Shown here one piece after another: positions 36,417 to 45,522 of a stretch of 64,000 nucleotides of DNA (its first letter is position 1; each line of letters opens with the position of its first letter). A model generated the notes under the pieces. It was not told the origin of the DNA and did not search any database. It saw nothing but the letters and a program-made list of their open reading frames with translations. The stretch spans positions 16,345 through 80,344 of the forward strand of contig CAZUNB010000001.1 in the NCBI GenBank assembly GCA_964622235.1. Direction: 5' to 3'. Source of the DNA: CAZUNB01 sp964622235 (GTDB lineage: Bacteria > Patescibacteriota > Saccharimonadia > Saccharimonadales > JAGPDM01). The translations under genes and the position numbers were made by a program.

Positions 36417-38054
36417 ATGGCTAAAAAAATGTTTTACGATGACGAAGCTCGACGACGAGTTTTGGCTGGAGCACAGAAACTGTATGATGCAGTAAAAGTA
36501 ACGATGGGACCAAAAGGTCGCAACGTTGTAATCAGCAAAAGCTTCGGCAACCCAACCGTTACACACGATGGTGTTACCGTCGCTAAAGCGGTTGATCTTC
36601 CCGAAGACAATGATGAAAACCTTGGTGAAAAGGTTGGCGCAGAGCTAATCAAGCAAGCTGCGAGCAAGATGAACGACGTCGCCGGTGATGGTACAACTAC
36701 TGTTACTGTTCTGACTTACCACATCCTAGCTGAAGCTAACCGTCTTATCGCGGCTGGCCATAACCCAATGGATCTCCGTAAGGGTGTTGAAAAAGCTGGA
36801 CAAGAAGCCCTCGAAGCTCTTTCAAGTATGCGCGTCGATATCGCCGCTAAAGCAGACAAGGTTGCTCAAGTTGCAACAATTAGTGCAGGTGACGAAGAAA
36901 TTGGGGAAATGATTGCTGATGTTATCGGCAAAGTTGGCAAAGATGGTGTTGTTACTGTCGAAGAGGGCCAAAGTCTTGGCTTAGAGAGTGAAGTTGTTGA
37001 AGGTTTCAATATGGACCGTGGATTTGTCAGCCCCTACATGGTTACCGACAGCGCTCGCATGGAAGCAAGCTACGATAAGCCAGCAATTCTCGTTACAACT
37101 CAAAAAGTCAGTAGCATCCAAGAATTCCTACCACTACTTGAGAAACTAGCTCAATCTGGCAAAAAAGATCTCGTGATTATCGCTGAAGATATCGATGGTG
37201 AAGCACTCGCGACACTAGTGTTAAACAAGCTGAAAGGTACGTTCAACACTCTCGCACTGAAGGCTCCAGCTTTCGGTGATCGTCGAAAAGCTATTCTCGA
37301 AGACATTGCTATCCTAACCGGTGCAACTGTTATCGACGAAGAGCGCGGCTACACCTTCGAAAATGCTGAGCTCGATATGCTCGGGTCAGCTCGAAGAGTG
37401 ATTGCCGACAAAGATCAGACAACTATCATCGAAGGCGCCGGAAGTGCAGCTGATGTGGCTTCACGAATTGATCAAATTCGTACTCACATCGACAATGCTA
37501 CTAGCGAATATGACAAAGAGAACCTAGAGAAACGACAAGCTGCCCTTAGTGGTAAAGTCGCCGTTATTAAAGTCGGCGGCGCAACTGAAACTGAAATCGA
37601 AGAGAAGAAATTCCGAGTCGATGACGCAGTTGCTGCTACAAAGGCTGCTCTCGACGAAGGTATCGTCCCAGGTGGTGGCATCACACTGATTAACATCGCC
37701 AACAAGATCAGTGATGAAAACAGTGCTGGGTATCAGCTGCTTAAGAACGCACTGGTCCAACCGTTTAAACACCTGATGGCAAATGCTGGGCTTAACCCAG
37801 ACGAGAAGCTACCTCAGGTTCGTAGCGCTGCTAAAGCCGGACAAGGCTTCAACGTTAACAGCCCTGAAGAATTGGTCGACATGATCAAAGCTGGAGTCAT
37901 TGACCCAGCTCGTGTGACCAAAGAAGTTATTCAGAATGCAGTTTCGATAGCTGCAACTGCTATGACAATGGGCGGCCTTGTGGTCGAAATCCCAGAAGCT
38001 GAAGCTCCAATGCCAGGTGGTGGTATGGGCGGCGGCATGCCTGGAATGATGTAG
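36417..38054 (+). CDS. groEL: Chaperonin GroEL
   Basis: This is a full-length GroEL (545 residues), the ATP-driven folding chamber. It starts MAKKMFYDDEARRRVLAGAQ. The ATP-site GDGTTTVTVL near residue 86, the NPMDLRKG segment, VEEGQSLGLESEVVEGFNMDRGF near 180 and the GGM-rich C-terminal tail are all present. It lies 27 nt after groES with its own AAAGGAA ribosome site and shares the CIRCE-controlled promoter. Confidence 0.98.
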   Translation: MAKKMFYDDEARRRVLAGAQKLYDAVKVTMGPKGRNVVISKSFGNPTVTHDGVTVAKAVDLPEDNDENLGEKVGAELIKQAASKMNDVAGDGTTTVTVLTYHILAEANRLIAAGHNPMDLRKGVEKAGQEALEALSSMRVDIAAKADKVAQVATISAGDEEIGEMIADVIGKVGKDGVVTVEEGQSLGLESEVVEGFNMDRGFVSPYMVTDSARMEASYDKPAILVTTQKVSSIQEFLPLLEKLAQSGKKDLVIIAEDIDGEALATLVLNKLKGTFNTLALKAPAFGDRRKAILEDIAILTGATVIDEERGYTFENAELDMLGSARRVIADKDQTTIIEGAGSAADVASRIDQIRTHIDNATSEYDKENLEKRQAALSGKVAVIKVGGATETEIEEKKFRVDDAVAATKAALDEGIVPGGGITLINIANKISDENSAGYQLLKNALVQPFKHLMANAGLNPDEKLPQVRSAAKAGQGFNVNSPEELVDMIKAGVIDPARVTKEVIQNAVSIAATAMTMGGLVVEIPEAEAPMPGGGMGGGMPGMM

Positions 38055-38059
38055 TTTAT

Positions 38060-38157
38060 AAGGGGAGAGAACAACTCCCTCTCCCCTTAATTAGTTACAC
38101 TCAGAGCCCTTCTCAAATAAGGCCAAACAGACCAGCAAGCAATTGCTGGTCTGTTTG
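38060..38157 (+). terminator. Two hairpins following groEL
   Basis: AAGGGGAGAG/CTCTCCCCTT (38060-38069 with 38079-38088) forms a 10-bp stem without a T-run. CAAACAGACCAGCAA/TTGCTGGTCTGTTTG (38124-38157) forms a perfect 15-bp stem with a 4-nt loop. The second is the likelier end of the groESL transcript. Confidence 0.7.
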
Positions 38158-38246
38158 TATATGTGGCAGATTTTGTCTGTTATTTTAAAAATAGATGAGT
38201 AGTTTTCTCATTGTCCGCTTTTTGGACTGCCCATCTGTCAAACTAT

Positions 38247-38281
38247 AAAAAAGATGCCTGGGTTACTCAGACATCTTTTTT
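38247..38281. terminator. Bidirectional rho-independent terminator
   Basis: AAAAAAGATG-c-CTG...CAG-a-CATCTTTTTT forms a stem flanked by an A-run and a T-run, so it can end both the groEL transcript and the minus-strand DUF4352 gene. Confidence 0.8.
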
Positions 38282-38358
38282 GTTATTACCTCACCATATT
38301 CAAAAGTCTTTTTACGAAAAATATGGTTTGGAACTGTGATACGTGCATCTTTTAAGTA

Positions 38359-39058
38359 TTATTTTATCGATACGGTGTAGTCGGTACCATTACGACTAAA
38401 ACTTACTACCCAAGTTCCCTGGTCGTAAAGTTCTTTGCTTACTTCAAAAACTTTTGCACCCTGTACTTTGATTCCTGGGTTTAGATCACTCAAAATTTTA
38501 TCGTTCGGGTCAATCTCCGTTGAGTAGGTACTAGATGCATCTATGTCAGAATCATATTTAACATCGTTTTTTTGTATCAACCAGGTTAAAGGTTGTTGTA
38601 GAAAATGAGCTTATCGGTTCCTTGCTAGTATTTTTAAGCGAATACTTCACGGCAACGAAGACACCGCCATCAGCAGGAGTTTTTTCAACGTACTGTCCGC
38701 CCACAACTGTCTTTTCCTCTACTGAGTCAATGGTTACTTCTAGCCCGTCTGCATCTATTGCTTCACCAAGGCCAAACTTTTTACTTTCTTCGACCTTTGT
38801 CGTTGGAGTTTTATTTAGCTCTTTATTCACTGCATCACCAGCTGCAAACAAGCCACCAAGGAGCATCAATACAGTCAAAATCCCTAGTATTGAAATAATC
38901 ATGGCAGTTATAGCCAGTCCTTTACTTTGTTTTTTACTTAAAGCAACTATACTGAGTATGAATCCAACTGGCGCAAACAAAAATGCAAAAACTAGCGCTA
39001 AGACTGCAATAGTATTACTACCTGACTGCTGTTTATCGTTACTAATATTATTTTCCAT
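38359..39058 (-). pseudogene. DUF4190/DUF4352-type membrane protein with a frameshift in an A7 run
   Basis: Two overlapping frames make one protein. The first (ATG 39058) has a hydrophilic start, two hydrophobic helices in a DUF4190-like layout (LALVFAFLFAPVGFILSIVA, then KGLAITAMIISILGIL), and the beginning of a DUF4352 Ig-like domain (VAVKYSLKNTSKEPISSF, FNLVDTKK). It ends at a stop near 38558. The second frame continues the same domain, YDSDIDASSTYSTEID to WVVSFSRNGTDYTVSIK. They join at a 7-A run (minus strand, 38573-38567): six As would give an unbroken ...LVDTKNDVKYDSD... protein of about 232 residues. A sequencing error, slippage mutation or transcriptional slippage are all possible. 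Confidence 0.78.
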
Positions 39059-39242
39059 ATAAAACTCCTCATTTTAATACTGCTTAAACTTAACTATAAT
39101 ACCAACAAACCACTATGCCTCCATAAGGATAAATCTCTTAATTATCAACGATATTAACTTACACAAAGAAATCAGTTTGTTTTTTTATGATTTTTTTTCT
39201 ATACTAGCCCCATAAGCACAAGCATAAAAGGGTGGAAACTAT

Positions 39243-39755
39243 ATGGCAAATGAACAGAATACTAATGAACCGTTGATTCAGGCCCCGGCTGGTATGGCAC
39301 CACCGCCGGCACAATCTCCTTTGAACACAACACCAAGCATTATAAAAAAACCTGAGAACGCACGAGCAGGATCAGTCACGGATAACAATAATGTAGCAAC
39401 CCCTCCACGACCTACCTTTAACCCACCAAAGAACGACACTACTACTGTTACCGTAAACACCAATACTCCTAATAGCGTGGCTAGTTCTGGTGGTGATGAC
39501 AATGGTGGCTTAGCTAATCTTCGAGAACAAGCACTTGAGCAGCTCCGTCCACTCCTCGATGAAGCTACTCTCGATGCAACTGAGAAGTTTGACATCTACA
39601 TGCGCCTAATTCACACCTCAAACGACTCAGGTCTACTGGCTAAAGCTCACGAAGTTGCCGCCCAAATTGAAGATAATGATGAGCGCGCTAGAGCCTTGTT
39701 TGACGTGGTAACCGAAATTGATTTCCAGTTGCACGACCAAAACCAACCTGAGTAA
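39243..39755 (+). CDS. Hypothetical protein with Pro-rich N-terminus
   Basis: This is a 170-residue soluble protein. The first ~95 residues are low-complexity (Pro, Asn, Thr, Ala). The last ~75 form amphipathic helices (LREQALEQLRPLLDEATLD, FDIYMRLIHTSND, DERARALFDVVTEID). No family is recognised. A GGGTGG ribosome site lies about 8 nt before the ATG and a TATACT promoter box lies near 39199. Confidence 0.72.
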   Translation: MANEQNTNEPLIQAPAGMAPPPAQSPLNTTPSIIKKPENARAGSVTDNNNVATPPRPTFNPPKNDTTTVTVNTNTPNSVASSGGDDNGGLANLREQALEQLRPLLDEATLDATEKFDIYMRLIHTSNDSGLLAKAHEVAAQIEDNDERARALFDVVTEIDFQLHDQNQPE

Positions 39756-39786
39756 GCCTATAATTTAATCAAGCTTATATTGGTGA

Positions 39787-41292
39787 TTATATGTTTTTAG
39801 CTAGTTCTTTACCAAGCTCAACACCAAACTGATCGAAACTATTTATATTCCACAGTGCTCCAAGGCAGAAAATTTTGTGTTCATATAAGGCAACAATACT
39901 GCCAAGAATCTTTGGTGTAAGCTTGTCGGCTGTAATTGTTGTGCTCGGCCGGTCTCCTGAAATCTCACGAAACACCGCTAAACTATCTTCGCTCAAAGCC
40001 TCAAGTGGTCGACCAATCGTCAGTGCTTCAGCTTGAGCCTTCATATTTGCTAATAAGAGTTTATGCTGCGACTGGTTAGCCGACGTGCTCTGCTCAAAAC
40101 CAATAAAATCAACTGGGACCACCGTTGTTCCTTGATGTAGGAGCTGTATAAATGAATGTTGCGCGTCAGTCCCTGCCGCACCCCACAAGACGGGCGCAGT
40201 ATCGTAGTCAACAGCATGGCCGTCACGGCTAACGTGCTTGCCATTACTCTCCATACTCAGCTGCTGCAGATATGAGGGTAGTAGTTTTAGTTCATAGCTG
40301 TATGGCAAGACTGCTTCGGTTTGTAGTCCTTGGACGTTTCGATACAGGATTGATAACATCGACAAAAGCAGGGGAGCATTCAAATTGTCTGGAGAAGTTG
40401 AGAAGTGCTCGTCCATCTCGTGAGCACCGGCAAGCATTTCAGAGAAGTTTTCCACACCGATAGCAAGCATAACGGATAGTCCAATCGAGCTCATCAGACT
40501 AAAGCGGCCGCCCACCCAATCCCAGAATCCGAAGATGTTCTCCCCGGGGATACCGAAGTCTTTTGCAGTGATTACGTTCGTGGTGACCGCTACAAAGTGC
40601 TGTGCAAGGCTAGCCTCAACACCAAGGCTATCTCTAACCCAGGCTTGGGCTAGACTAGCATTAGTCATTGTTTCTTGAGTAGTAAAGGTTTTGCTAGCGA
40701 CAACAAACAGTGTCGAAAGAGGGCTGAGTGGCTTAACTACATTTTCAAATTCAGTTGGATCTACATTGCTAATAAAATGGACGTTAATGCCCTTCTGACG
40801 ATAAGCTGACAGTGCTTGCACTGCCATACGAGGACCGAGGTCTGAACCGCCAATACCAATGTTTACAATATCAGTAATTCTCTCCCCGTTGCTGCCAGTG
40901 AAGCTCCTGTCATGTACGGTCCTCACAAACTGTTTCATTTTCTCGAGTTCAGCTTGAATTAAAGGAGCAATATTTTCACCATTTACAAATATTGGTTTTT
41001 CGGCAGGTGAGCGTAGTGCAGTATGCAATACAGCGCGATCCTCGGTGTTATTAATCACATCACCTTTAAAAAGGTTATCCCTCAATTCTGAAAACCGGCT
41101 CTTATCAACAAGATCGAGCAATTGGCTATAGGTATTTAGATCTAGCCAGCTATGACGAGCATCCACGATTAGCCCAGCAGCATTGATCGTCAACTGATTG
41201 TTCCTGTCGACATCCCTTATGAGTTCAACAATTGGTCTATGCGAGGAATCGATAGCTGAAATTCTTTGACCGATAGCAGTTTTGTTTTCCAT
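39787..41292 (-). CDS. pgi: Glucose-6-phosphate isomerase
   Basis: This is a 501-residue PGI converting glucose-6-phosphate and fructose-6-phosphate. Motifs are VNIGIGGSDLGPRM near residue 130, SKTFTTQETMTNA near 195, a FGFWDWVGGRFSLMSSIG segment near 250 with the catalytic region, and LLHQGTTVVPVDF near 375. I chose ATG 41292 (MENKTAIG). The 22 codons further upstream are Cys-rich and unlike PGI. It diverges from the cupin gene; the two start regions face each other. Confidence 0.95.
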   Translation of the reverse strand: MENKTAIGQRISAIDSSHRPIVELIRDVDRNNQLTINAAGLIVDARHSWLDLNTYSQLLDLVDKSRFSELRDNLFKGDVINNTEDRAVLHTALRSPAEKPIFVNGENIAPLIQAELEKMKQFVRTVHDRSFTGSNGERITDIVNIGIGGSDLGPRMAVQALSAYRQKGINVHFISNVDPTEFENVVKPLSPLSTLFVVASKTFTTQETMTNASLAQAWVRDSLGVEASLAQHFVAVTTNVITAKDFGIPGENIFGFWDWVGGRFSLMSSIGLSVMLAIGVENFSEMLAGAHEMDEHFSTSPDNLNAPLLLSMLSILYRNVQGLQTEAVLPYSYELKLLPSYLQQLSMESNGKHVSRDGHAVDYDTAPVLWGAAGTDAQHSFIQLLHQGTTVVPVDFIGFEQSTSANQSQHKLLLANMKAQAEALTIGRPLEALSEDSLAVFREISGDRPSTTITADKLTPKILGSIVALYEHKIFCLGALWNINSFDQFGVELGKELAKNI

Positions 41293-41339
41293 ACTACTAA
41301 CGCTATCATAGTAGGAGACTAAATGGGAGCAGCAACAAC

Positions 41340-41810
41340 ATGACAGATGAAGAAACAAAGATATATGAAGACCTACGAGCGCAAATTAATGTATCAGATT
41401 TTAGTACTCAGAGTTATGTTAGAAAAGTTGAGAAACCTTGGGGATATGAGCTACATTTCCTGCCCGACAATCTTCCATATATGGGGAAAATGCATCATAT
41501 CTACGCCGGCAAACGACTTAGTCTACAGGCGCATGACCAAAAGCAGGAATCATATATATTACTCGATGGTGACGGTTGGGTCTTACTAGAAGATTCAGAC
41601 GGCAAAATGCAGAAAGTAAAACTATTAAAAAATGAAGGAATAACCACTTTACTCGGACAAAAGCATCGTTTGTTCGCCGGTGAAAGCGATGCGAATATTA
41701 TCGAATTTTCATCGCAAGAAATCGGAAATACCTTCCGACTGGAGGACGATTACGGTCGTGAGACCGAGACCGAGCAAGCACGAGCTGAGCGGAACGATTC
41801 AGCCAAGTAA
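41340..41810 (+). CDS. Cupin, mannose-6-phosphate isomerase type II C-domain-like
   Basis: This 156-residue cupin starts its domain with VEKPWGYELHF, the hallmark of type II phosphomannose isomerase C-domains. Metal-ligand pattern LSLQAHDQKQESYILLDGDGW follows near residue 60. No nucleotidyltransferase domain is attached. With pgi divergent next door and a PMM-like protein at 32.7 kb, a fructose-6-P/mannose-6-P step is plausible. Confidence 0.82.
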   Translation: MTDEETKIYEDLRAQINVSDFSTQSYVRKVEKPWGYELHFLPDNLPYMGKMHHIYAGKRLSLQAHDQKQESYILLDGDGWVLLEDSDGKMQKVKLLKNEGITTLLGQKHRLFAGESDANIIEFSSQEIGNTFRLEDDYGRETETEQARAERNDSAK

Positions 41811-41819
41811 ACAATTAGC

Positions 41820-43061
41820 TTACTTTCCTTCGAAACGAAGTGCATCGATTGGGTGCTTACGGGAGGCTTTCAAAGCCGGCCAGAGACCACTAACAACTCC
41901 TATCAACCCAGACCCAACCATGGCCGTGACCGCCACCACAATAGTTATCTTTGGCTCAATATCAAAGTAATAGCCACCAACAAAACTGACCAACCAAGCT
42001 AACCCGAGGCCGATACCCCCGCCGACTAGACTCAAAACGACGGCTTCTATTAGAAACTGAGTCAAAATGTGGAACTCGGTTGCTCCGATAGCTTTACGAA
42101 GCCCAATCTCCTGCGTGCGCTCAGTAACGCTCAAAAGCATAACGTTCATTATCCCGATACTACCAACTACAACTGAGATCATGGCAACAAGAGCCACGAA
42201 GCCGGTTAGATAATTGAAGACACTGTTAGTTACATCTAGTATCTCGTCCTGCTTAATAACCGTAAAATCTTGTTGTCCCTTATGATTATTTTTAATAGTC
42301 GCATTGATTTTATCGCTAATCATCGCAACATCAACGCCCTCTTTGATAATTACATCGATTTCGGCTATCTGAACGTTGTCGTTGTTGAGTTTCTTAGCTT
42401 GTGGAAGTGAAATAAATATCGCATTATTAACAGCTGCGCCCAGATCGACACCGCCGCTACCAAGTTGCTTGTCGTTCATCACGCCAGTGACAACAAATTT
42501 TTCTCCTTTAATTGTAATTGGTCGACCAATCGGGTTTTCTCCACGGAAATATTTCTGATTGACGCTCTGACCAATGGTGGCAATTTTAGCGTTTTTGTCA
42601 TCGTCACTAAAGAAACTGCCACTCTGAACTTTATGTTGCAATGCCTTTTGGTAGTCTTCTGAAGTTGCAATAATAAAGCTATTATCGACTTTCTGGTCTT
42701 TGATCTCGGCATTTCCAGTCAAAATCATAATTGGGGCAGCACCAGACACCTCTGGTAATTTTTTAATACTATCGACATCTTTTTCGCTTAAGGTCGACGC
42801 GCCATACGAGGCAAGTAGGTTGTAGCCTGCAATGTTGCCACTCTTGTCTTTCTTGACAGTTTCACCGGGACTAATGTTGACTAGCCGGCTACCGAGATCA
42901 TCGACACTACCCGAGACCGAGCGTTTAACACCTTCACCGAAGGCGACAATTGTCACGACCGAAAAAACTCCGATGATAATACCGAGCAAAGTCAATAAAC
43001 TACGAGTTTTTGCCCGTGAGATCGAAAGCAGGGCGATGCGAGTATTCTCGAGGATCATCAT
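41820..43061 (-). CDS. MacB/FtsX-type ABC transporter permease
   Basis: This 413-residue permease has one N-terminal helix (SLLTLLGIIIGVFSVVTIVA), a large extracytoplasmic MacB-like core domain (about residues 50-280), and three C-terminal helices with GIMNVMLLSVTERTQEIGLRKAIGA, the FtsX-domain hallmark. Such pairs move lipoproteins, peptides or toxins by mechanotransmission. It overlaps the ATPase gene by 4 nt (ATGA), so the two are translationally coupled. Confidence 0.93.
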   Translation of the reverse strand: MMILENTRIALLSISRAKTRSLLTLLGIIIGVFSVVTIVAFGEGVKRSVSGSVDDLGSRLVNISPGETVKKDKSGNIAGYNLLASYGASTLSEKDVDSIKKLPEVSGAAPIMILTGNAEIKDQKVDNSFIIATSEDYQKALQHKVQSGSFFSDDDKNAKIATIGQSVNQKYFRGENPIGRPITIKGEKFVVTGVMNDKQLGSGGVDLGAAVNNAIFISLPQAKKLNNDNVQIAEIDVIIKEGVDVAMISDKINATIKNNHKGQQDFTVIKQDEILDVTNSVFNYLTGFVALVAMISVVVGSIGIMNVMLLSVTERTQEIGLRKAIGATEFHILTQFLIEAVVLSLVGGGIGLGLAWLVSFVGGYYFDIEPKITIVVAVTAMVGSGLIGVVSGLWPALKASRKHPIDALRFEGK

Positions 43062-44212
43062 GATATTGCTTTCTTCTTATTTGTGCTATTTTTTTTCTTA
43101 GTAGCCGGATTTTTTTTCTTAGTTGAAGTTGTGACACCTCGGCGATTCTTGCGCGACAGCTCGCGGACAGTCTTTGACTTACGATAAGTACGGACTTTTT
43201 TTGCAACAGAACTAGTCTGATGCACCGGTATGGCAATTCGGTCTATAGAGTCGTCTATTTCGGTAGGTGCTGCTGGTAACGCAGCCATATTTTCTGAGTC
43301 TGAATCGACATGAATAACTAGTGGCGCAATTGGTGCTGGCACTTGCGCGAGCTGTAAGACATTGAGTTCTGTATCACGTGTTCCTGCCACAAAGTCCTCG
43401 TGGATATTCGCCTGGTACTCAATTGCATCGATGGCTGGCATAGTTCGCTCTTGATCACTCTCAACTAGTATCTTCGCAGCTGGCTCATTCGAGCGGTACG
43501 CTTGGCGATTAGTCCGAAAGTCATAATTATTCGTTTGACTTTTGTCGCTAACCAACTCACCGTCAACGATATGAATTGTACGCTGAGCTTGTTTTGCGAT
43601 CACCTCGTTATGTGTCACGATGATCACTGTATGACCTTTCTTGTTTAGCTCACGTAATAAATCAATAATCTGTTGGCCAGTCTCCTGATCGAGATTACCA
43701 GTTGGCTCGTCAGCTAAAATTAAACTCGGGTTATTAGCCAGCGCTCGTGCCACCGCTACCCGCTGTTTTTGGCCACCAGAAAGTTGGCTAGGCATGTAGT
43801 ACCCGCGATCAGTTAGACCAACCTGCTCGAGTAATTCATGAGCTCGTTTTTCGCGCTGGATTTTTGATGTCCCGAAATACACCATTGGTAAGATGATGTT
43901 ATCAATAACATGTTGACGGGGAAGCAGATTAAAGCTCTGAAAGATAAAACCAATTTTTTGACGACGAATCTTTGCGGCCCTTCGGCTACTAAGACTAGCT
44001 GTATCGATATCGTCAAGTATATACTCACCATTAGTGGGTACATCAAGCAGACCCAACAAATTCATAAGTGTGGATTTGCCTGAACCACTCGGGCCAGTCA
44101 CTGCTAAGAATTCACCGTGCTCAACACTAAAATTAACGCCACGAAGCACGGGCGTGGCACCATTACCACTACCGTAGATTTTATGAATACGCTTAATTTC
44201 AATTTCAGCCAT
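43058..44212 (-). CDS. MacB/LolD-type ABC ATPase with long basic C-terminal extension
   Basis: This is a 384-residue protein. About residues 1-225 are a LolD/MacB-type ATPase: Walker A GPSGSGKSTL near 38, signature LSGGQKQRVA, Walker B LILADEPTGNLD and switch HNEV. Beyond this lie about 155 extra residues absent from normal LolD ATPases: an acidic/neutral linker and a Lys/Arg-rich end (KKKNPATKKKNSTNKKKA). The extension's role is unknown; it may bind nucleic acid, membrane or a partner. ATG 44212 was chosen because MAEIEIKRIHKIYG fits the family and TATATT ends 8 nt before it. Confidence 0.88.
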   Translation of the reverse strand: MAEIEIKRIHKIYGSGNGATPVLRGVNFSVEHGEFLAVTGPSGSGKSTLMNLLGLLDVPTNGEYILDDIDTASLSSRRAAKIRRQKIGFIFQSFNLLPRQHVIDNIILPMVYFGTSKIQREKRAHELLEQVGLTDRGYYMPSQLSGGQKQRVAVARALANNPSLILADEPTGNLDQETGQQIIDLLRELNKKGHTVIIVTHNEVIAKQAQRTIHIVDGELVSDKSQTNNYDFRTNRQAYRSNEPAAKILVESDQERTMPAIDAIEYQANIHEDFVAGTRDTELNVLQLAQVPAPIAPLVIHVDSDSENMAALPAAPTEIDDSIDRIAIPVHQTSSVAKKVRTYRKSKTVRELSRKNRRGVTTSTKKKNPATKKKNSTNKKKAIS

Positions 44213-44274
44213 CACCCTATAATATAGCCGAGAAGTAACAGACATGGAAGTGCTTAAGGTAAAAAAACCAAAAG

Positions 44275-44946
44275 CTACAGCTTACCGAGCAAGTCCTCTA
44301 GTGCACTTACGTTCTCGATAATGTGTTTTACTCTCAATTTTTCGGCTTCATGTGTGTTTAAGTGGCCAGTTAGAACAACAACCGCCTCAACTCCTGCAGC
44401 TTGAGCCATAAGTACATCATTTTTTGCATCACCAACCATAACAGTCTCTTCTGGTAAAATATTCTGTTCTTTTAAAATTCGATTTATACCTTCAGGGTGC
44501 GGCTTGGCATAAAGTGCGCTGCTGAGATCATGTGGTGTAACTATTTGAGAGAATACCTGTGGTATATTAAAATTTGGAAAAATTATTTCTCGTAGTAGCT
44601 TTGAACTAGCACCAGTTGCAATCGCAATCTTGTATTTTCTAGATAGACGCTTTAAGACTCCAATAGAGCCTGGAACTAGCGTCAAACAATCTACAAAGCT
44701 GTTTCCAAAGAGGTGCTCCTCGTAGATAACGATTGCCTCGGCTAGTAGTTCAGGACTGTCTTTAAGCAGCTCGGCCAACTCTTCTTGGTGTGAAGATCCC
44801 CACTTTGCCTCAATCCGTTTTTTCTCTTCTTTTTGAGATAAATGTATACCCACACTTAGCAAAGCTTGGTGGTAACACTTATAATATCCCTCGGTTGAGC
44901 CAAGTGTGAAGACATCATCCCAGTCAAAAATTATTAGTTTAATCAT
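44275..44946 (-). CDS. HAD-IA family hydrolase (phosphoglycolate phosphatase/beta-PGM-like)
   Basis: This is a 223-residue phosphatase. Motif I is FDWDDVF (Asp8, Asp10), motif II is IAIATGASSKLL, the Lys lies in AKPHPEGINRIL, and motif IV is MVGDAKNDVLMAQAAG. The helical cap is at about 15-85. Substrates in this subfamily are small sugar or glycolate phosphates. It lies 62 nt upstream of the ABC exporter pair in the same direction. Confidence 0.9.
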   Translation of the reverse strand: MIKLIIFDWDDVFTLGSTEGYYKCYHQALLSVGIHLSQKEEKKRIEAKWGSSHQEELAELLKDSPELLAEAIVIYEEHLFGNSFVDCLTLVPGSIGVLKRLSRKYKIAIATGASSKLLREIIFPNFNIPQVFSQIVTPHDLSSALYAKPHPEGINRILKEQNILPEETVMVGDAKNDVLMAQAAGVEAVVVLTGHLNTHEAEKLRVKHIIENVSALEDLLGKL

Positions 44947-45274
44947 TTATCCAATAATATCACGCAACTAACATTGATATGTCTCCTGAGAAGGGTTGTA
45001 CTTTTAACGGATGAATAGAATACAGATTTTTAACAAAGGAGAGAGGGATGACGCTCGATTCGCTCACTATTCCGTCGGCCCGAGTCTCACAAGTAAACTT
45101 GCTCGATTATCCTTCCTTGCGAACCCTTTTTTGACTTTGTTAAATGAGAGGTATAACACTGCGATGTTAGACTATGGCTCATCGCCATATTCCAACATCT
45201 TCGCTATGCTGCTCAAATCAAATAGATTTGAGCTAGTCTAAACCCTCTCGGGTTCGTAGCCTGAACAATCCCAA
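44947..45274. repeat. Non-coding palindromic repeat region beside tRNA-Ser(GCT)
   Basis: No gene is credible. GAGAGAGGGATGACGCTCG...CACTATTCCGTC (about 45042-45080) is nearly identical to 8.61-8.65 kb, and AAACCCTCTCGGGTTCG (about 45240-45256) resembles 8.53 kb. Nested inverted repeats include AACAAAG/CTTTGTT, TTAGACTA/TAGTCTAA enclosing GATGTT...AACATC, and GCTCAAATC-AAATA-GATTTGAGC. The layout suggests a mobile palindromic or tRNA-derived element. Confidence 0.6.
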
Positions 45275-45314
45275 CCAATGTAAAAGCCCACCATTTGGTG
45301 GGTTTTTACATTGG
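45275..45314 (-). terminator. Terminator of tRNA-Ser(GCT)
   Basis: CCAATGTAAAA-CCCACCA and TGGTGGG-TTTTACATTGG pair over about 18 bp with a short AA loop. On the minus strand it overlaps the CCA end and carries a T-run within the stem. Confidence 0.75.
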
Positions 45315-45404
45315 CGGAGAGAGAGGGATTCGAACCCTCGCGGGGCCGTGAAGCCCCCTACAGCTTTAGCAAAGCCGCCCCTTCAGCCACTTGGGTACCT
45401 CTCC
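45312..45404 (-). tRNA. tRNA-Ser (anticodon GCT)
   Basis: On the minus strand, acceptor GGAGAGG pairs with TCTCTCC. The anticodon arm CGGCT-TTGCTAA-AGCTG gives anticodon GCT (AGC/AGU codons). A long variable arm, the GAGGG-TTCGAAT-CCCTC T-arm and encoded CCA complete it. Confidence 0.95.
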
Positions 45405-45433
45405 TCGTCGTCACATCAAGCTTCTGTGGTTTC

Positions 45434-45511
45434 GTTTTAGTCGTCGACTAAAAACTACTCCGCTGATGCTCCTCTTGAATTTTCAAACAGCTTCGCTTGG
45501 TTTGAAAATTC
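45434..45511 (-). terminator. Two hairpins downstream of tRNA-Arg
   Basis: GAATTTTCAAAC/GTTTGAAAATTC (45477-45511) and GTTTTAGTCG/CGACTAAAAAC (45434-45455) lie between tRNA-Arg and tRNA-Ser(GCT) on the minus strand. The first directly follows tRNA-Arg and is the better terminator or processing signal. Confidence 0.55.
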
Positions 45512-45522
45512 ATGGCTGTACG

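Noticed and set aside
45011..45241. Open frame on the plus strand between the HAD gene and tRNA-Ser(GCT)
   Set aside because: It lies entirely in nested inverted repeats shared with 8.4-8.7 kb and has no ribosome site or protein-like pattern.
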